Positions 1 through 6,944 of a stretch of DNA of 64,000 nt are shown here, piece by piece. The DNA comes from CAVOAK01 sp963664465 (GTDB taxonomy: Bacteria > Pseudomonadota > Alphaproteobacteria > UBA8366 > CAVOAK01): the NCBI GenBank assembly GCA_963664465.2, contig CAXXSU010000002.1:62001-126000 (forward strand), given 5' to 3'. The position numbers and the translations under genes are program-made. Below the pieces are notes generated by a model. It was not told the DNA's origin, did no database searches, and saw only the letters and a program-made list of their open reading frames with translations. The number at the start of each line of letters is the position of its first letter. Position 1 is the stretch's first letter.

Positions 1-50
1 TCAAACTCATAACCTGAAGGTCGTTGGTTCAAATCCAACCCCCGCAACCA
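1..50 (+). tRNA. 3' part of initiator tRNA-Met (CAU), cut by window edge or an att fragment
   Basis: The sequence shows an anticodon loop CTCATAA (CAU), a T arm GTTGG-TTCAAAT-CCAAC, a CCCCGCA acceptor strand and an encoded ACCA end. This matches the 3' half of alphaproteobacterial initiator tRNA. The first bases read TCAAA where the usual anticodon stem has TCAGG, so two stem pairs opposite CC are lost. That suggests the left part is foreign and this is a duplicated tRNA 3' end (att scar) rather than an intact gene cut by the window. Without upstream sequence this stays open. Confidence 0.7.
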
Positions 51-54
51 GATA

Positions 55-87
55 AAACGCCGTCAACTCAATGGGTTGGCGGCGTTT
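55..87 (+). terminator. Rho-independent terminator after the tRNA-Met 3' end
   Basis: AAACGCC and GGCGTTT form the outer stem and CAAC/GTTG an inner stem. The hairpin is followed by a short T-rich stretch (GCATTTT), five bases after the tRNA CCA. Confidence 0.6.
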
Positions 88-239
88 GCATTTTCGGGGT
101 GGCATGCGGAATGCAGTACAAATGCAGTAAATTGAATTGAGTCGATTGAGGACTTGGGTGGAGGAGGGGCTCCGGTCGTTCGTAACGTGACAATGACGAC
201 GGGCGTAAAGTAAGTAGGGATCGGCCGTCAACTCTAGCT

Positions 240-614
240 TTGGCAGTGGTCTTAATGCGCATTCTCGGCGCACTGCCGAGAGACGATGCGCGGCTCTTCG
301 CCACAAGCGCCGGGGCCGTGCGCCAGGCCTGGGAGCGCCTCTGCCGGCGGGCGGGGATCGAGAACCTGTATTTTCACGATCTCAGGCACGAGGCGATTTC
401 GCGTCTCTTCGAGATGGGTCTCAGCGTGCCCGAGGTCGCGCTCGTCAGCGGACACAAGACACCGGCGCAGCTCTTCCGCTATACCGAGATGCGCAGCCGC
501 GACGTGCAGCGCAAACTGTGCCGTTCGCAAACGCCGCCCACCCCGCCGGCGAGGCACCATATCATTCGCTCAACGGCTACCAGAAAGCGTGCCGGAATCG
601 TCTTTCATTGCTAG
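240..614 (+). pseudogene. Tyrosine integrase, C-terminal fragment
   Basis: The translation contains the C-terminal half of a phage-type tyrosine recombinase: the HxxR box (HDLRHEA), the SGHKT box and the nucleophile context FRYT. The N-terminal and core-binding domains and the first catalytic Arg are absent. Similarity starts abruptly near the beginning of the frame (AVVLMRILGALPRDD), and the last ~40 residues look like run-on sequence. It lies about 190 bp after the tRNA-Met 3' end, as expected for debris of an element that used that tRNA. It is not expected to be active. Confidence 0.75.
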
Positions 615-625
615 GAAACAGCAAT

Positions 626-1786
626 CTAGAGCACGTCTGTCAACGCTGAGATCAGTCGGTCGATGTCTTCATCGTTGACTTGCAGGTGGGGTGCAATACG
701 CAGGTAGTCTCCGCGAACGCTGAGATAGATCTGTTTTGCGGCGAGGCGTTGCTGAATCCCCTCGAAGTCGTCGTGGGCAAACCCGGGAGCGAGACGAAAG
801 CCCGTCATATGTCCGGCCCGATGGTCCACACCAGGTGGAACCAATCCAAGATTTCTCGTGCGCTCGATTATGGTCTCGGTGATGCGGCGAAGACTCGAAT
901 TGATTTCATCGACCTTCCAGGCATGAATCTGCTCAAGCGCCTTGATGGCCATGGGTATGGAGATGAAGTTGGCGGTCTCGCCCATATTGAAGCGACCAAC
1001 GCCCGGCTGCCAGGTCTCCGGGTAGTCCAGATGCCCGTCATGCCAATCGACATACCAGTCCTTCAGCATGTCGGCTCCTCGCGAAGAGTGCTCAAGCGGA
1101 ACGCCGTCCTGGCGTTCCGGTGCCACGTAGAGGAAGCCGAGCGTGTAGGGGCAAAGCAGCCACTTGTATCCGGCAACAATAAGAAAGTCCGGGCGAATCT
1201 CGGCGACGTCGAACGGCAGGGCGCCAACTGACTGCGTGGCGTCGACCACCAGCGCCGCACCAATGTCGCGGCACCGTCGGCCGACCGCAACCAGATCGAT
1301 CAGCGTTCCGTCCGCCCAAAAGCAATGGGGCAGGGCGGCAATCGCTGTTCGTTCATCGATGGCCTCTAGAATGTCAGATGTCAAATCGTCATCGTCCGGA
1401 CGTGCGACAAATACCAGCTCGGCGCCATCGCGGACGCGTTTCTGAATCCACGGCAGCACGTTGTTCGGATATTGGTCCTGCAAGACGACGATACGCTGGC
1501 CAGACTTGACCGGAAGATTTATCGCCGCGGTGGCGATACCGTAGCTGGCCGCCGGGATTATGGCGATATCTTGCGGCGTTGCGCCGACAAGTCCGGCAAA
1601 AAGCGCCCGCAGGCGATCCGGTTCTTCGATGCGCTCCGCCCGTCCAACGCGCCACGGCTGCGCCTTTTTCGTCACACTGACCAAACCCGCGTCGCGCGAG
1701 CTCTTGAGAATTGGTGCAAGCGCAGAACAGTTGAAAAATGCGACATCGTCGGGAATGTCGAAAAGCTGGCGTTGGCAGGAGATCAT
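626..1786 (-). CDS. Class V aminotransferase / cysteine-desulfurase-like PLP enzyme
   Basis: This 386-residue protein has the fold-type I PLP pattern of class V aminotransferases. Visible features are a Ser/Tyr-containing phosphate loop near residues 78-84 (IPAASYG), HCFWADG near 154-160, the cofactor-ring Asp and Gln in VDATQSVG (D182, Q185), and the Schiff-base Lys K208 in AGYKWLL. Length is normal for the family. There is no active-site Cys loop of a true cysteine desulfurase, so amino transfer or an elimination reaction is likelier; the substrate is unknown. It follows the binding-protein gene on the same strand but is separated from it by a strong terminator. Confidence 0.8.
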   Translation of the reverse strand: MISCQRQLFDIPDDVAFFNCSALAPILKSSRDAGLVSVTKKAQPWRVGRAERIEEPDRLRALFAGLVGATPQDIAIIPAASYGIATAAINLPVKSGQRIVVLQDQYPNNVLPWIQKRVRDGAELVFVARPDDDDLTSDILEAIDERTAIAALPHCFWADGTLIDLVAVGRRCRDIGAALVVDATQSVGALPFDVAEIRPDFLIVAGYKWLLCPYTLGFLYVAPERQDGVPLEHSSRGADMLKDWYVDWHDGHLDYPETWQPGVGRFNMGETANFISIPMAIKALEQIHAWKVDEINSSLRRITETIIERTRNLGLVPPGVDHRAGHMTGFRLAPGFAHDDFEGIQQRLAAKQIYLSVRGDYLRIAPHLQVNDEDIDRLISALTDVL

Positions 1787-1915
1787 GGGCGGGTTAGCTT
1801 CTTAAGGTGTGGGGTTTGCGGCTGACGGCAGACACACTTCGCAACACAAAAACGCCGCGAATTTGGGTCTAGACTCGTAGACTTGCCCCCGGCATTCGCC
1901 GATTGAAATCTGCCG

Positions 1916-1960
1916 ATACAAAAGAAACGGGGCCGGTCGCGACGTGCTGAACCGGCCCCT
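1916..1960 (-). terminator. Rho-independent terminator of the binding-protein gene
   Basis: On the minus strand a 9-bp GC stem (GGGGCCGGT / ACCGGCCCC) with a 13-base loop is followed by GTTTCTTTTGT. It sits 15 bp after the stop codon of the gene ending at 1975. Confidence 0.85.
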
Positions 1961-1974
1961 ACGAGCGAAAGTTA

Positions 1975-2829
1975 CTACTTCTTGGCTCTCTTGGGATCCA
2001 AACCGAACCAGCCATCTGTCGTGAACCAATATTCGAAGTGTTCCCTGATGAAGCCGGTCCGCCAGTTGATCCAGTTGTTGACGTAGGTGAGCATCACGGT
2101 ATCGCCCTGACGCACTGCGGCGGAGGCGCCCGGTTCTTCCGAGAACTCTCTTTTGCCGAAAGGCTTGGTCACCTGGTCCGAAAATTCGAGCATCCAAAAT
2201 TGCGGCTTCGGCTCTTGGCCGAAAATCCCGTGGGCATTGCCGTTCAGGACTTCCTGAAACGCCATGGCGTCGTCGTCGAACAGCCGGTGTGTCGCCTTCG
2301 GCAGGTTCTTTTTCGCCGTGACTTCGCCCATCCCACCACGGCGTGAAACGATCTGGACAGAAGGCTTGTTGTAGTCTTCCATTTTCGTCATGCCCGAGGA
2401 AAGTTTCGTGTTGGTGACGAAACCCTGTTGCAGAGGTAGCGAATAGGAGTCCGTGAAAGACACCGTAAGCGCCCGCTTCGGCGACGGCGACATACCGCTA
2501 ATGATGATGTCGAACTTGCCGGAAAGCAACGCCGGGATGATTCCATCCCAAGCCGTCGGAACACTATTGTACTTAACGCCCATGTCCTCTGCGAGTTTCT
2601 TGCCGATGTCGATTTCAAAACCGACATACTCGCCCTTTGTGCTTCGGAAAGCCCACGGCACGAATGAACCATGACCGACGTTTAGGGCTCCCCGCTTCTT
2701 GATTGCGGTAAGGACACTTTCGTTAGTCAATTGCTGCCGTAGATCTTGTGCCAATGTGATATTGCCGGCCACGCCCAGGGTCAGCATTCCCACAAACACC
2801 ATGCCGGTGATCAGTTTTGCCATTTTCAT
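1975..2829 (-). CDS. ABC transporter substrate-binding protein, family 3 (polar amino acid type)
   Basis: The 284-residue protein has a signal peptide (about residues 1-28, ending ITLAQ) and then a bacterial extracellular solute-binding family 3 fold. Diagnostic blocks are GFEIDIGKKLA (~70-80) and WDGIIPALLSGKFDIIISG (~94-112). The start ATG has a good ribosome site, GGAGG seven bases upstream. It is clearly paralogous to the protein at 52416-53282: both share IKKRG near the N terminus, a FDDD...QEVLNGNAH block and a C-terminal YWFTT.GWF. No permease or ATPase gene is next to either copy, so the transport partner is elsewhere or the protein acts as a sensor. The ligand is unknown. Confidence 0.88.
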   Translation of the reverse strand: MKMAKLITGMVFVGMLTLGVAGNITLAQDLRQQLTNESVLTAIKKRGALNVGHGSFVPWAFRSTKGEYVGFEIDIGKKLAEDMGVKYNSVPTAWDGIIPALLSGKFDIIISGMSPSPKRALTVSFTDSYSLPLQQGFVTNTKLSSGMTKMEDYNKPSVQIVSRRGGMGEVTAKKNLPKATHRLFDDDAMAFQEVLNGNAHGIFGQEPKPQFWMLEFSDQVTKPFGKREFSEEPGASAAVRQGDTVMLTYVNNWINWRTGFIREHFEYWFTTDGWFGLDPKRAKK

Positions 2830-2913
2830 CTAACGTCCTCCATAACGCGCAATTAACATAAATTTATGATACCTAAACCGACATTCCCCATATACCATCC
2901 CCCATATACCATC
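2830..2913 (-). promoter_or_regulatory. Upstream region of the binding-protein gene with palindrome and tandem duplication
   Basis: The gene's leader holds its ribosome site (TGGAGGA), a perfect 12-bp palindrome CATAAATTTATG at 2857-2868, and a perfect 14-bp tandem duplication (CCCCATATACCATC at 2886-2899 and 2900-2913). These could be operator or promoter elements; no convincing -35/-10 pair was assigned. From 2914 to 3125 nothing recognisable is seen. Confidence 0.35.
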
Positions 2914-3125
2914 CAAATTCGTGGAAATCGTACCACTTTCCCACCGCCAAGGGAACTGTATCCCCTATGCAGCCATCCGATGGCATGATTTTGGTAATCG
3001 GCCCGCGCTTGGAAGGCCACTCGGTCATTTTTCTCGCCATCCAGACACACCTCTCCTGTCGCTTTCTCCTCGCCGTCGATTCCCTCGGCCTACGCCGGAG
3101 CGGGTCTTCGTCGCAGATCATCAAT

Positions 3126-3169
3126 CCTTGCCTATCCGGTTATCACCCACACCCACTATATGTAGTGTG
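3126..3169 (+). repeat. Left arm of 44-bp inverted repeat
   Basis: Exact reverse complement of 3839-3882. It includes direct CACCCA/CACCCA hexamers and a CACTA/TAGTG dyad. Confidence 0.95.
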
Positions 3170-3297
3170 TCTCCTTGGACTGCAGGCAAGGGCCGGCGCA
3201 GGCGCATTGAGGAGGCGATCCGGCTAATTCTTGATTGTTCTGAAAACCGAACCGGAGTTTAATTCACGTCACGTACTTAACATCGGGGGACGGAACG

Positions 3298-3606
3298 GTG
3301 GCGACCAAGGAAAAAACGAAAAAACCCACGGCCAGACGGGAAGCTGCTGATGAAACGACATCGTCTGAGCGATTGACGGCACTAGTCGAAGAAAGCGACG
3401 CGCTGGCACGAATCGTTGCGGAGAACCCGTCCGCGCCTGTTAGTCTCCGGCGCGTTTTGAGTCGCAGCGAAGACGAAGCGACACGCAAGAACGTGATCCT
3501 CAATCCGTTTACTCCATATGACGTATTGAGCGAACTTGAAAACCAGTTCACAGAGCTATTTGTGAATAATCCGGCACTCGAATCCTACAATTCAATGAAG
3601 CTCTGA
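3298..3606 (+). CDS. Small LRV/HEAT-like repeat protein inside the inverted-repeat unit
   Basis: GTG start with a purine-rich GGGGGACGG just upstream; 102 residues. After a charged, Lys-rich N terminus (~1-25) the protein carries about three degenerate repeats, each centred on an Asn-Pro (AENPSAP, LNPFTP, NNPALE) and spaced 24-28 residues apart. This is the look of leucine-rich-repeat-variant (LRV) proteins, which form curved helical stacks. No catalytic motif is present. Its enclosure by the 44-bp inverted repeats suggests it travels, or is switched, with that unit. Function unknown; a binding or adaptor role is only a guess. Confidence 0.6.
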   Translation: MATKEKTKKPTARREAADETTSSERLTALVEESDALARIVAENPSAPVSLRRVLSRSEDEATRKNVILNPFTPYDVLSELENQFTELFVNNPALESYNSMKL

Positions 3607-3838
3607 TTTCCTGGAATATTCCATCGGTGTCGTTCACCTCCGATTTCAGATAAATTTCAATGAAGTGACGGTCCTTTATGCAACGTGGCGTTTTGCCAAA
3701 TCCGACTCAATGATTAGGATTTCCGCCACGCTAAAGTGTCGCCTAAAAGCCGCTACAATGCCGTCCGAGTCCCTGCTCGGCATCGCCGCAGATATCTCCG
3801 CTTCGACCTGCACCGAGCTTTACTCAGGAAAATGGGTG

Positions 3839-3882
3839 CACACTACATATAGTGGGTGTGGGTGATAACCGGATAGGCAAGG
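3839..3882 (-). repeat. Right arm of 44-bp inverted repeat
   Basis: Exact reverse complement of 3126-3169. The span from 3607 to 3838 between the gene and this arm holds no convincing coding sequence. Confidence 0.95.
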
Positions 3883-3959
3883 TATGTAAGTCCCATTATT
3901 TGGGATATGGCTGTGGTAAAGGATTGTATTTGCCGTCTTGGAGCAGCGGCCAAGCATCT

Positions 3960-4145
3960 TCATAGGGCATGATGGCTTCGTGCAGGGCACTTCTTCTTTT
4001 CGGCAGATTGTGGCCTTCTCAACAGCGCGCCCGCGACTTCAATCTCTTGGTCCTTGATAATGCGCTCTTGAGCTTCTTCGGTGAGAACCCTGCGCATGGC
4101 TTTCGCCAGCAGGTCGTCAGCGCCTATCATTTTGTCTTTGGCCAT
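3960..4145 (-). CDS. Small hypothetical protein (61 aa)
   Basis: ATG start preceded by AGAGAA at about eight bases, a usable ribosome site. The predicted protein is amphipathic and charged (MAKDKMIGADDLLAKAMRR...), probably helical, with a basic tail rich in Arg/Lys. No family recognised. It lies at the edge of the run of small mobile-element genes. The 4146-4434 stretch upstream shows nothing recognisable. Confidence 0.35.
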   Translation of the reverse strand: MAKDKMIGADDLLAKAMRRVLTEEAQERIIKDQEIEVAGALLRRPQSAEKKKCPARSHHAL

Positions 4146-4434
4146 CAGTAATTCTCTTTCGTTCCCCTCAAGTGCCCTGTTGGGGCAAGGTTAACCGTAA
4201 CGCCGCTTGACTCGACTGGTCAACAGCTAGACGTTTTTTCCATCACCAAACACACCTGAGCGACCCCTGCCGGGCCGCCCACGTATGCGGGATTCTTCCA
4301 TGCTTGGACGATTGTTTGGCGACCGGCCCGGCACCCAGCCGAACTGATCCATTGGAATTTTGGAAATTATACAAGAAGTTTGACTAACCATCTATCCCAA
4401 AGGTCGGGAGCATGTCGGCAAGTATGAGTGTTCT

Positions 4435-4731
4435 TCAGCCTAGGCATCGGATGGTTTCATGGTAGTCCTCACCCTTGACATAATAGCTCCCGTTCCAATC
4501 CAAGAGCCAAACCTGTCCAGAATCGATGTTCACGGACTCAATATACAAGACCTTTGACTTTCGGAAAGTGAACTGCCCCTTATATCGGAGGAATGGGTCT
4601 CCTGAATCGTCCTTCTCAGACTTTAGGACCGTGTAGGTTGCCGTAAAGGTGATCCAGTCCTTCCCGCATATGACATCCGATTGGGCTGGGCTGGCAGCGA
4701 GGACCATGAGCGCTATCAAAAGGCATCTCAT
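4435..4731 (-). CDS. Small secreted/periplasmic hypothetical protein
   Basis: Starting at the ATG at 4731 gives a 98-residue protein with a textbook signal peptide (MRCLLIALMVLAASPAQS, cleavage after ~18). The mature part has two Cys (near the N terminus, VICG, and at the C-terminal end, RCLG) that could form a disulfide. The rest is rich in Tyr/Trp and beta-type residues. The start overlaps the stop of the upstream gene (ATGA at 4728-4731), which argues for translational coupling and supports this start over a longer reading. Family unknown. Confidence 0.55.
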   Translation of the reverse strand: MRCLLIALMVLAASPAQSDVICGKDWITFTATYTVLKSEKDDSGDPFLRYKGQFTFRKSKVLYIESVNIDSGQVWLLDWNGSYYVKGEDYHETIRCLG

Positions 4732-4949
4732 GGTGTCTCGGTCGCAGAGACCACGATGACGCGACCGCAACTCGGACAGTCTGGTTGCCTTAGTCTTCCA
4801 TTCTGATCGCGAAGCGCATCGGGGTCTGGGTCATCGTCCACGACCTCGCTCCCAGGAGGTGGGCATCCCTGATGGTAAAGGTGGAGCGGAGATCCCTTGG
4901 TGGGCCGCGCCAATACTGCGCCTTGGTATCTATTCATTGGTTTGTCCAC
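4728..4949 (-). CDS. Small CPxCG-type hypothetical protein (73 aa)
   Basis: The protein ends with a CPSCG knuckle (PDCPSCGRVIVV), a partial zinc-ribbon signature; an earlier single Cys (QGCPPPG) might add a ligand. The stop overlaps the start of the secreted protein gene in an ATGA arrangement, the main reason to believe both are real. No family assigned. The region 4950-5234 holds no supported gene. Confidence 0.4.
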   Translation of the reverse strand: MDKPMNRYQGAVLARPTKGSPLHLYHQGCPPPGSEVVDDDPDPDALRDQNGRLRQPDCPSCGRVIVVSATETP

Positions 4950-5234
4950 TGGGGTTTAGTGCTGGTGTCGTTTGACATGGCTGCTGCTTTTAAGATGGTG
5001 TTATTGACCGAATATTTTCGTGAGTATATGGTGGTCGCGTGGCTACGACGCATCGTAGCGGTCGCTACAAACAGAAGGCCGAGTTTGCAGCTCGGCCAAT
5101 GCAGTAACGGCCTCGTGTAACTCTGGAAGGAGCACGAGACATATTTGTTGAACGCTTGAACTCTACCGATTCCTGCGAATCTGTCAAGCGTGCCACCTCT
5201 CCAATCCGGCCAGAGTGCCGGGAAAGGCAGTGGA

Positions 5235-5489
5235 ATGCGCTACATCATAAGCTACGACCTTATTGCCCCTGGCCGCGACTATCAAACGCTGTGAGACGAA
5301 CTTGCACGCATCGGGGCTCAACATGTCTTGCTGTCTCAGTGGGCAGTTCGTCGCGTCGAGACGTCCGCCCCAAGGCTGCGAGACCACTTCAAGAAGTTCA
5401 TAGACTTAAATGACAGACTGCTGGTCACCTGTCTCGACAGTTCCGATTGGGCTTCTTTCACTGCCATGTCCGATCTGACTAAAGTTTAG
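5235..5489 (+). pseudogene. Cas2/SinR-like small protein interrupted by an in-frame TGA
   Basis: Reading from ATG 5235 gives MRYIISYDLIAPGRDYQTL, then TGA at 5292-5294, then an uninterrupted continuation in the same frame (DELARIGAQHVLLSQW, followed by a VRRVET...NDRLLVTCLD...DWASF stretch) to TAG at 5487-5489. The pattern ISYDL...PGRDY...SQW.VRR...NDRLLV..LD..DW is that of a Cas2-fold/SinR-like family of about 85-95 residues common beside mobile genes. The stop replaces what is probably a Trp or aromatic codon (one base from TGG). There is no CRISPR array or cas1 nearby. The best reading is a recent nonsense mutation. Confidence 0.7.
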
Positions 5490-5576
5490 GTGTTCGGTGA
5501 AATTGCAGAGAGATTCCCGCTCTTTCGCGGATTCGGGTTCGACGTGAACGCCACCTTGCCACCAGTAGATCTTCAT
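5406..5576 (-). CDS. Small hypothetical protein (56 aa) overlapping the Cas2-like gene
   Basis: ATG at 5576 is preceded by GAGGAACT, a strong ribosome site. The product starts MKIYWWQGGVHVEPES and ends ETGDQQSVI; these look like a conserved short protein rather than random sequence. Its last 28 codons lie antisense to the 3' end of the Cas2-like gene (5406-5489), so the two would be convergent and overlapping. Function unknown. Confidence 0.55.
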   Translation of the reverse strand: MKIYWWQGGVHVEPESAKERESLCNFTEHLNFSQIGHGSERSPIGTVETGDQQSVI

Positions 5577-5964
5577 AGTTCCTCGCTTTCTTAAATGGAA
5601 AATACAACAAAATTGGCAAAACACTAGGAGTGTCTGACGTCGGGGCCTTTGGGACAAATTGGAGTAATTGTTGTTCGGTGCGTTGGGTGGACGCCGATCA
5701 GCATGGCAACCTATTGTCTTCATTGAATTGGAAGGGGTCAAGCACCGACGCCGAACAACAGCGCAACACCGAGGCGATGAAGAGACAGAGGTGAGAGGAC
5801 GCGCCCTCCAAATGACCTACCCCTTTGACACCCTCGCCCCGTGTGCAGACGCGACCGGGCCGAAGCAGTCACCAGTACAGCCCGCGATGCCGCCAGAACT
5901 GGGCGCAGTCAACTTGCCACCAAGGCGGACATTGCCGATCTCACCTGTCGCATGGCCGTTGCGA
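5577..5964. other. Gap without a supported gene
   Basis: Frames open here on both strands but none has a ribosome site or recognisable composition. The A-rich stretch just upstream of 5576 (5590-5640) may hold the promoter of the 56-residue gene. Confidence 0.4.
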
Positions 5965-6234
5965 TCATTCCGGCCCGGCCACCACCTTCACAAGTTCGCG
6001 CATGGAACGCATGAGCGCCGCCAGTTCCCGTCTCTCCGAGATCGCCTTAGCACTGTAGAGCCCATGTCTTAGGGCGTTGCTGTTACCTCTCGGTGCGCCG
6101 GGGGACTTGCCCCCGTGCATCCGGCAACGGCCGTTCGCCATTGCGGGCGACCGGCATGGCGTCCCGCTCCGTGTCTTAGCCCTACAGCGGGGGCTTAGGT
6201 GCATGGGGAACGGCTTGGGTGTTATCCTTTGCAT
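5965..6234 (-). CDS. HGGxSPGAPxGNxNAxxHG small protein
   Basis: The 89-residue frame (a shorter 79-residue product from Met-11 is possible) contains Cys-rich RCRAKTRSGTPCRSPAM, then CRMHGGKSPGAPRGN and NALRHGLYSAKA. This combination is typical of a short protein family frequent in alphaproteobacterial prophages, plasmids and islands. Four Cys/His positions could bind zinc. Its role is not established. It is the last gene of the element's operon-like run and starts 11 bp after the preceding stop. Confidence 0.75.
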   Translation of the reverse strand: MQRITPKPFPMHLSPRCRAKTRSGTPCRSPAMANGRCRMHGGKSPGAPRGNSNALRHGLYSAKAISERRELAALMRSMRELVKVVAGPE

Positions 6235-6244
6235 GGGGTTGTTC

Positions 6245-6754
6245 CTACGGTTTGCCTAGATCCCCCTCCCCCGGTTTCTCGACGTTTCCGACCACCGCTT
6301 GTCCGCCAGCGTGAACGTGAACGTGCTCGACCGTGACCTTCTGGTGACCCTTTCCGCGATGCTTGTTCAACACGTCGAGCAGCATCGTCGAGGTGCGGGA
6401 GAGCTTGTTTGCCTGATTAAGGTTCTCGCGTCTTCCCTCGAAGGTCTGATCCCCGATCATGGCGCGCCGATAGCACTCCATCGCGGCGTTGTGTGCCGCG
6501 ATCAGCTGCGCCGCCATCATGCCCTCCAGTTCGTCCCTCGGCGCGATCCCGGCAAGCGCCGCAATGGTGGCTCTCCGTAGCGTGTCCCGTCCCGACGCGT
6601 CCAAGTGCTCAACCCACATAGCCTGCATCACCTGATTGGCGAGCGTGGTATTCCACCGGTCTGATTGTGAACCGCCAATGGCCTTCAGGGCGCCTGGGTC
6701 ATTGGCGACGGCCGCAGTTGGCTCTTGCCCTTTGGCAGGTACGTTCTTCGTCAT
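6245..6754 (-). CDS. Conserved mobile-element hypothetical protein
   Basis: ATG at 6754 has AAAGGAG eight bases upstream, preferred over a longer frame starting at 6826; product 169 residues. The middle is helical (MMAAQLIAAHNAAMECYRRAM) and the C terminus holds VTVEHVHVHAGGQAVVGNV, a His-rich strand seen in conserved hypothetical proteins that accompany the HGG protein in alphaproteobacterial genomes. The two genes are 11 bp apart on the same strand and are probably co-transcribed. No enzymatic motif. Confidence 0.7.
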   Translation of the reverse strand: MTKNVPAKGQEPTAAVANDPGALKAIGGSQSDRWNTTLANQVMQAMWVEHLDASGRDTLRRATIAALAGIAPRDELEGMMAAQLIAAHNAAMECYRRAMIGDQTFEGRRENLNQANKLSRTSTMLLDVLNKHRGKGHQKVTVEHVHVHAGGQAVVGNVEKPGEGDLGKP

Positions 6755-6908
6755 GGGTGGATGCTCCTTTCCCTGACTCTCATCGTGGTCAGCGGCGTAG
6801 CGCGTACGCTTTCGACCTTCATGCAACGGAGATACAGCCCGTCTCTAAAGAAGATCGCTCAAAGCGTCCTTGCTGAGGCCGTACCTCCATACCCATTCAA
6901 GTATGTGA

Positions 6909-6940
6909 GATACGGAGTACAGACATAAACTTTTGTCTGT
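6909..6940. promoter_or_regulatory. Repeat copy and hairpin after the ATPase gene
   Basis: A degenerate copy of the AGTACGG heptamer pair (TACGGAGTAC at 6911-6920) is followed by a hairpin with ACAGACA/TGTCTGT-type arms at 6919-6940, directly after the ATPase stop on the minus strand. There is no strong T run, so termination is uncertain. Confidence 0.35.
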
Positions 6941-6944
6941 GCTT

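Larger units (their letters stand above)
3126..3882. mobile_element. 757-bp unit bounded by perfect 44-bp inverted repeats (MITE-like or invertible segment)
   Basis: Positions 3126-3169 and 3839-3882 are exact reverse complements over 44 bp; the identity stops sharply at both ends. Each arm begins CCTTGCCTATCC at the outer end and contains a small inner dyad (CACTA-TATG-TAGTG). The enclosed DNA carries one plausible gene (3298-3606) and no transposase. No target-site duplication is visible outside the arms. It could be a non-autonomous transposable unit, a segment inverted by a recombinase acting in trans, or a cassette excised from a larger element. Confidence 0.6.

Noticed and set aside
7..306. 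Minus-strand frame of 99 residues ending GVGFEPTTFRL
   Set aside because: That ending is the well-known artefact of translating a tRNA 3' half in reverse; no ribosome site or family similarity.
680..1231. Long plus-strand frame over the aminotransferase gene
   Set aside because: It is the antisense shadow of a gene with clear PLP motifs and normal length.
3665..3865. 66-residue frame inside the inverted-repeat unit
   Set aside because: No ribosome site, runs into the repeat arm, and composition is not protein-like.
4190..4230. Possible left att copy of tRNA-Thr (GCCGCTTGACTCGAC)
   Set aside because: Only a short, gapped resemblance to the tRNA-Thr 3' end; not enough to call an attachment site.
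5668..6072. Plus-strand frames opposite the HGG protein
   Set aside because: Shadow of the minus-strand gene, which has the recognisable family signature.
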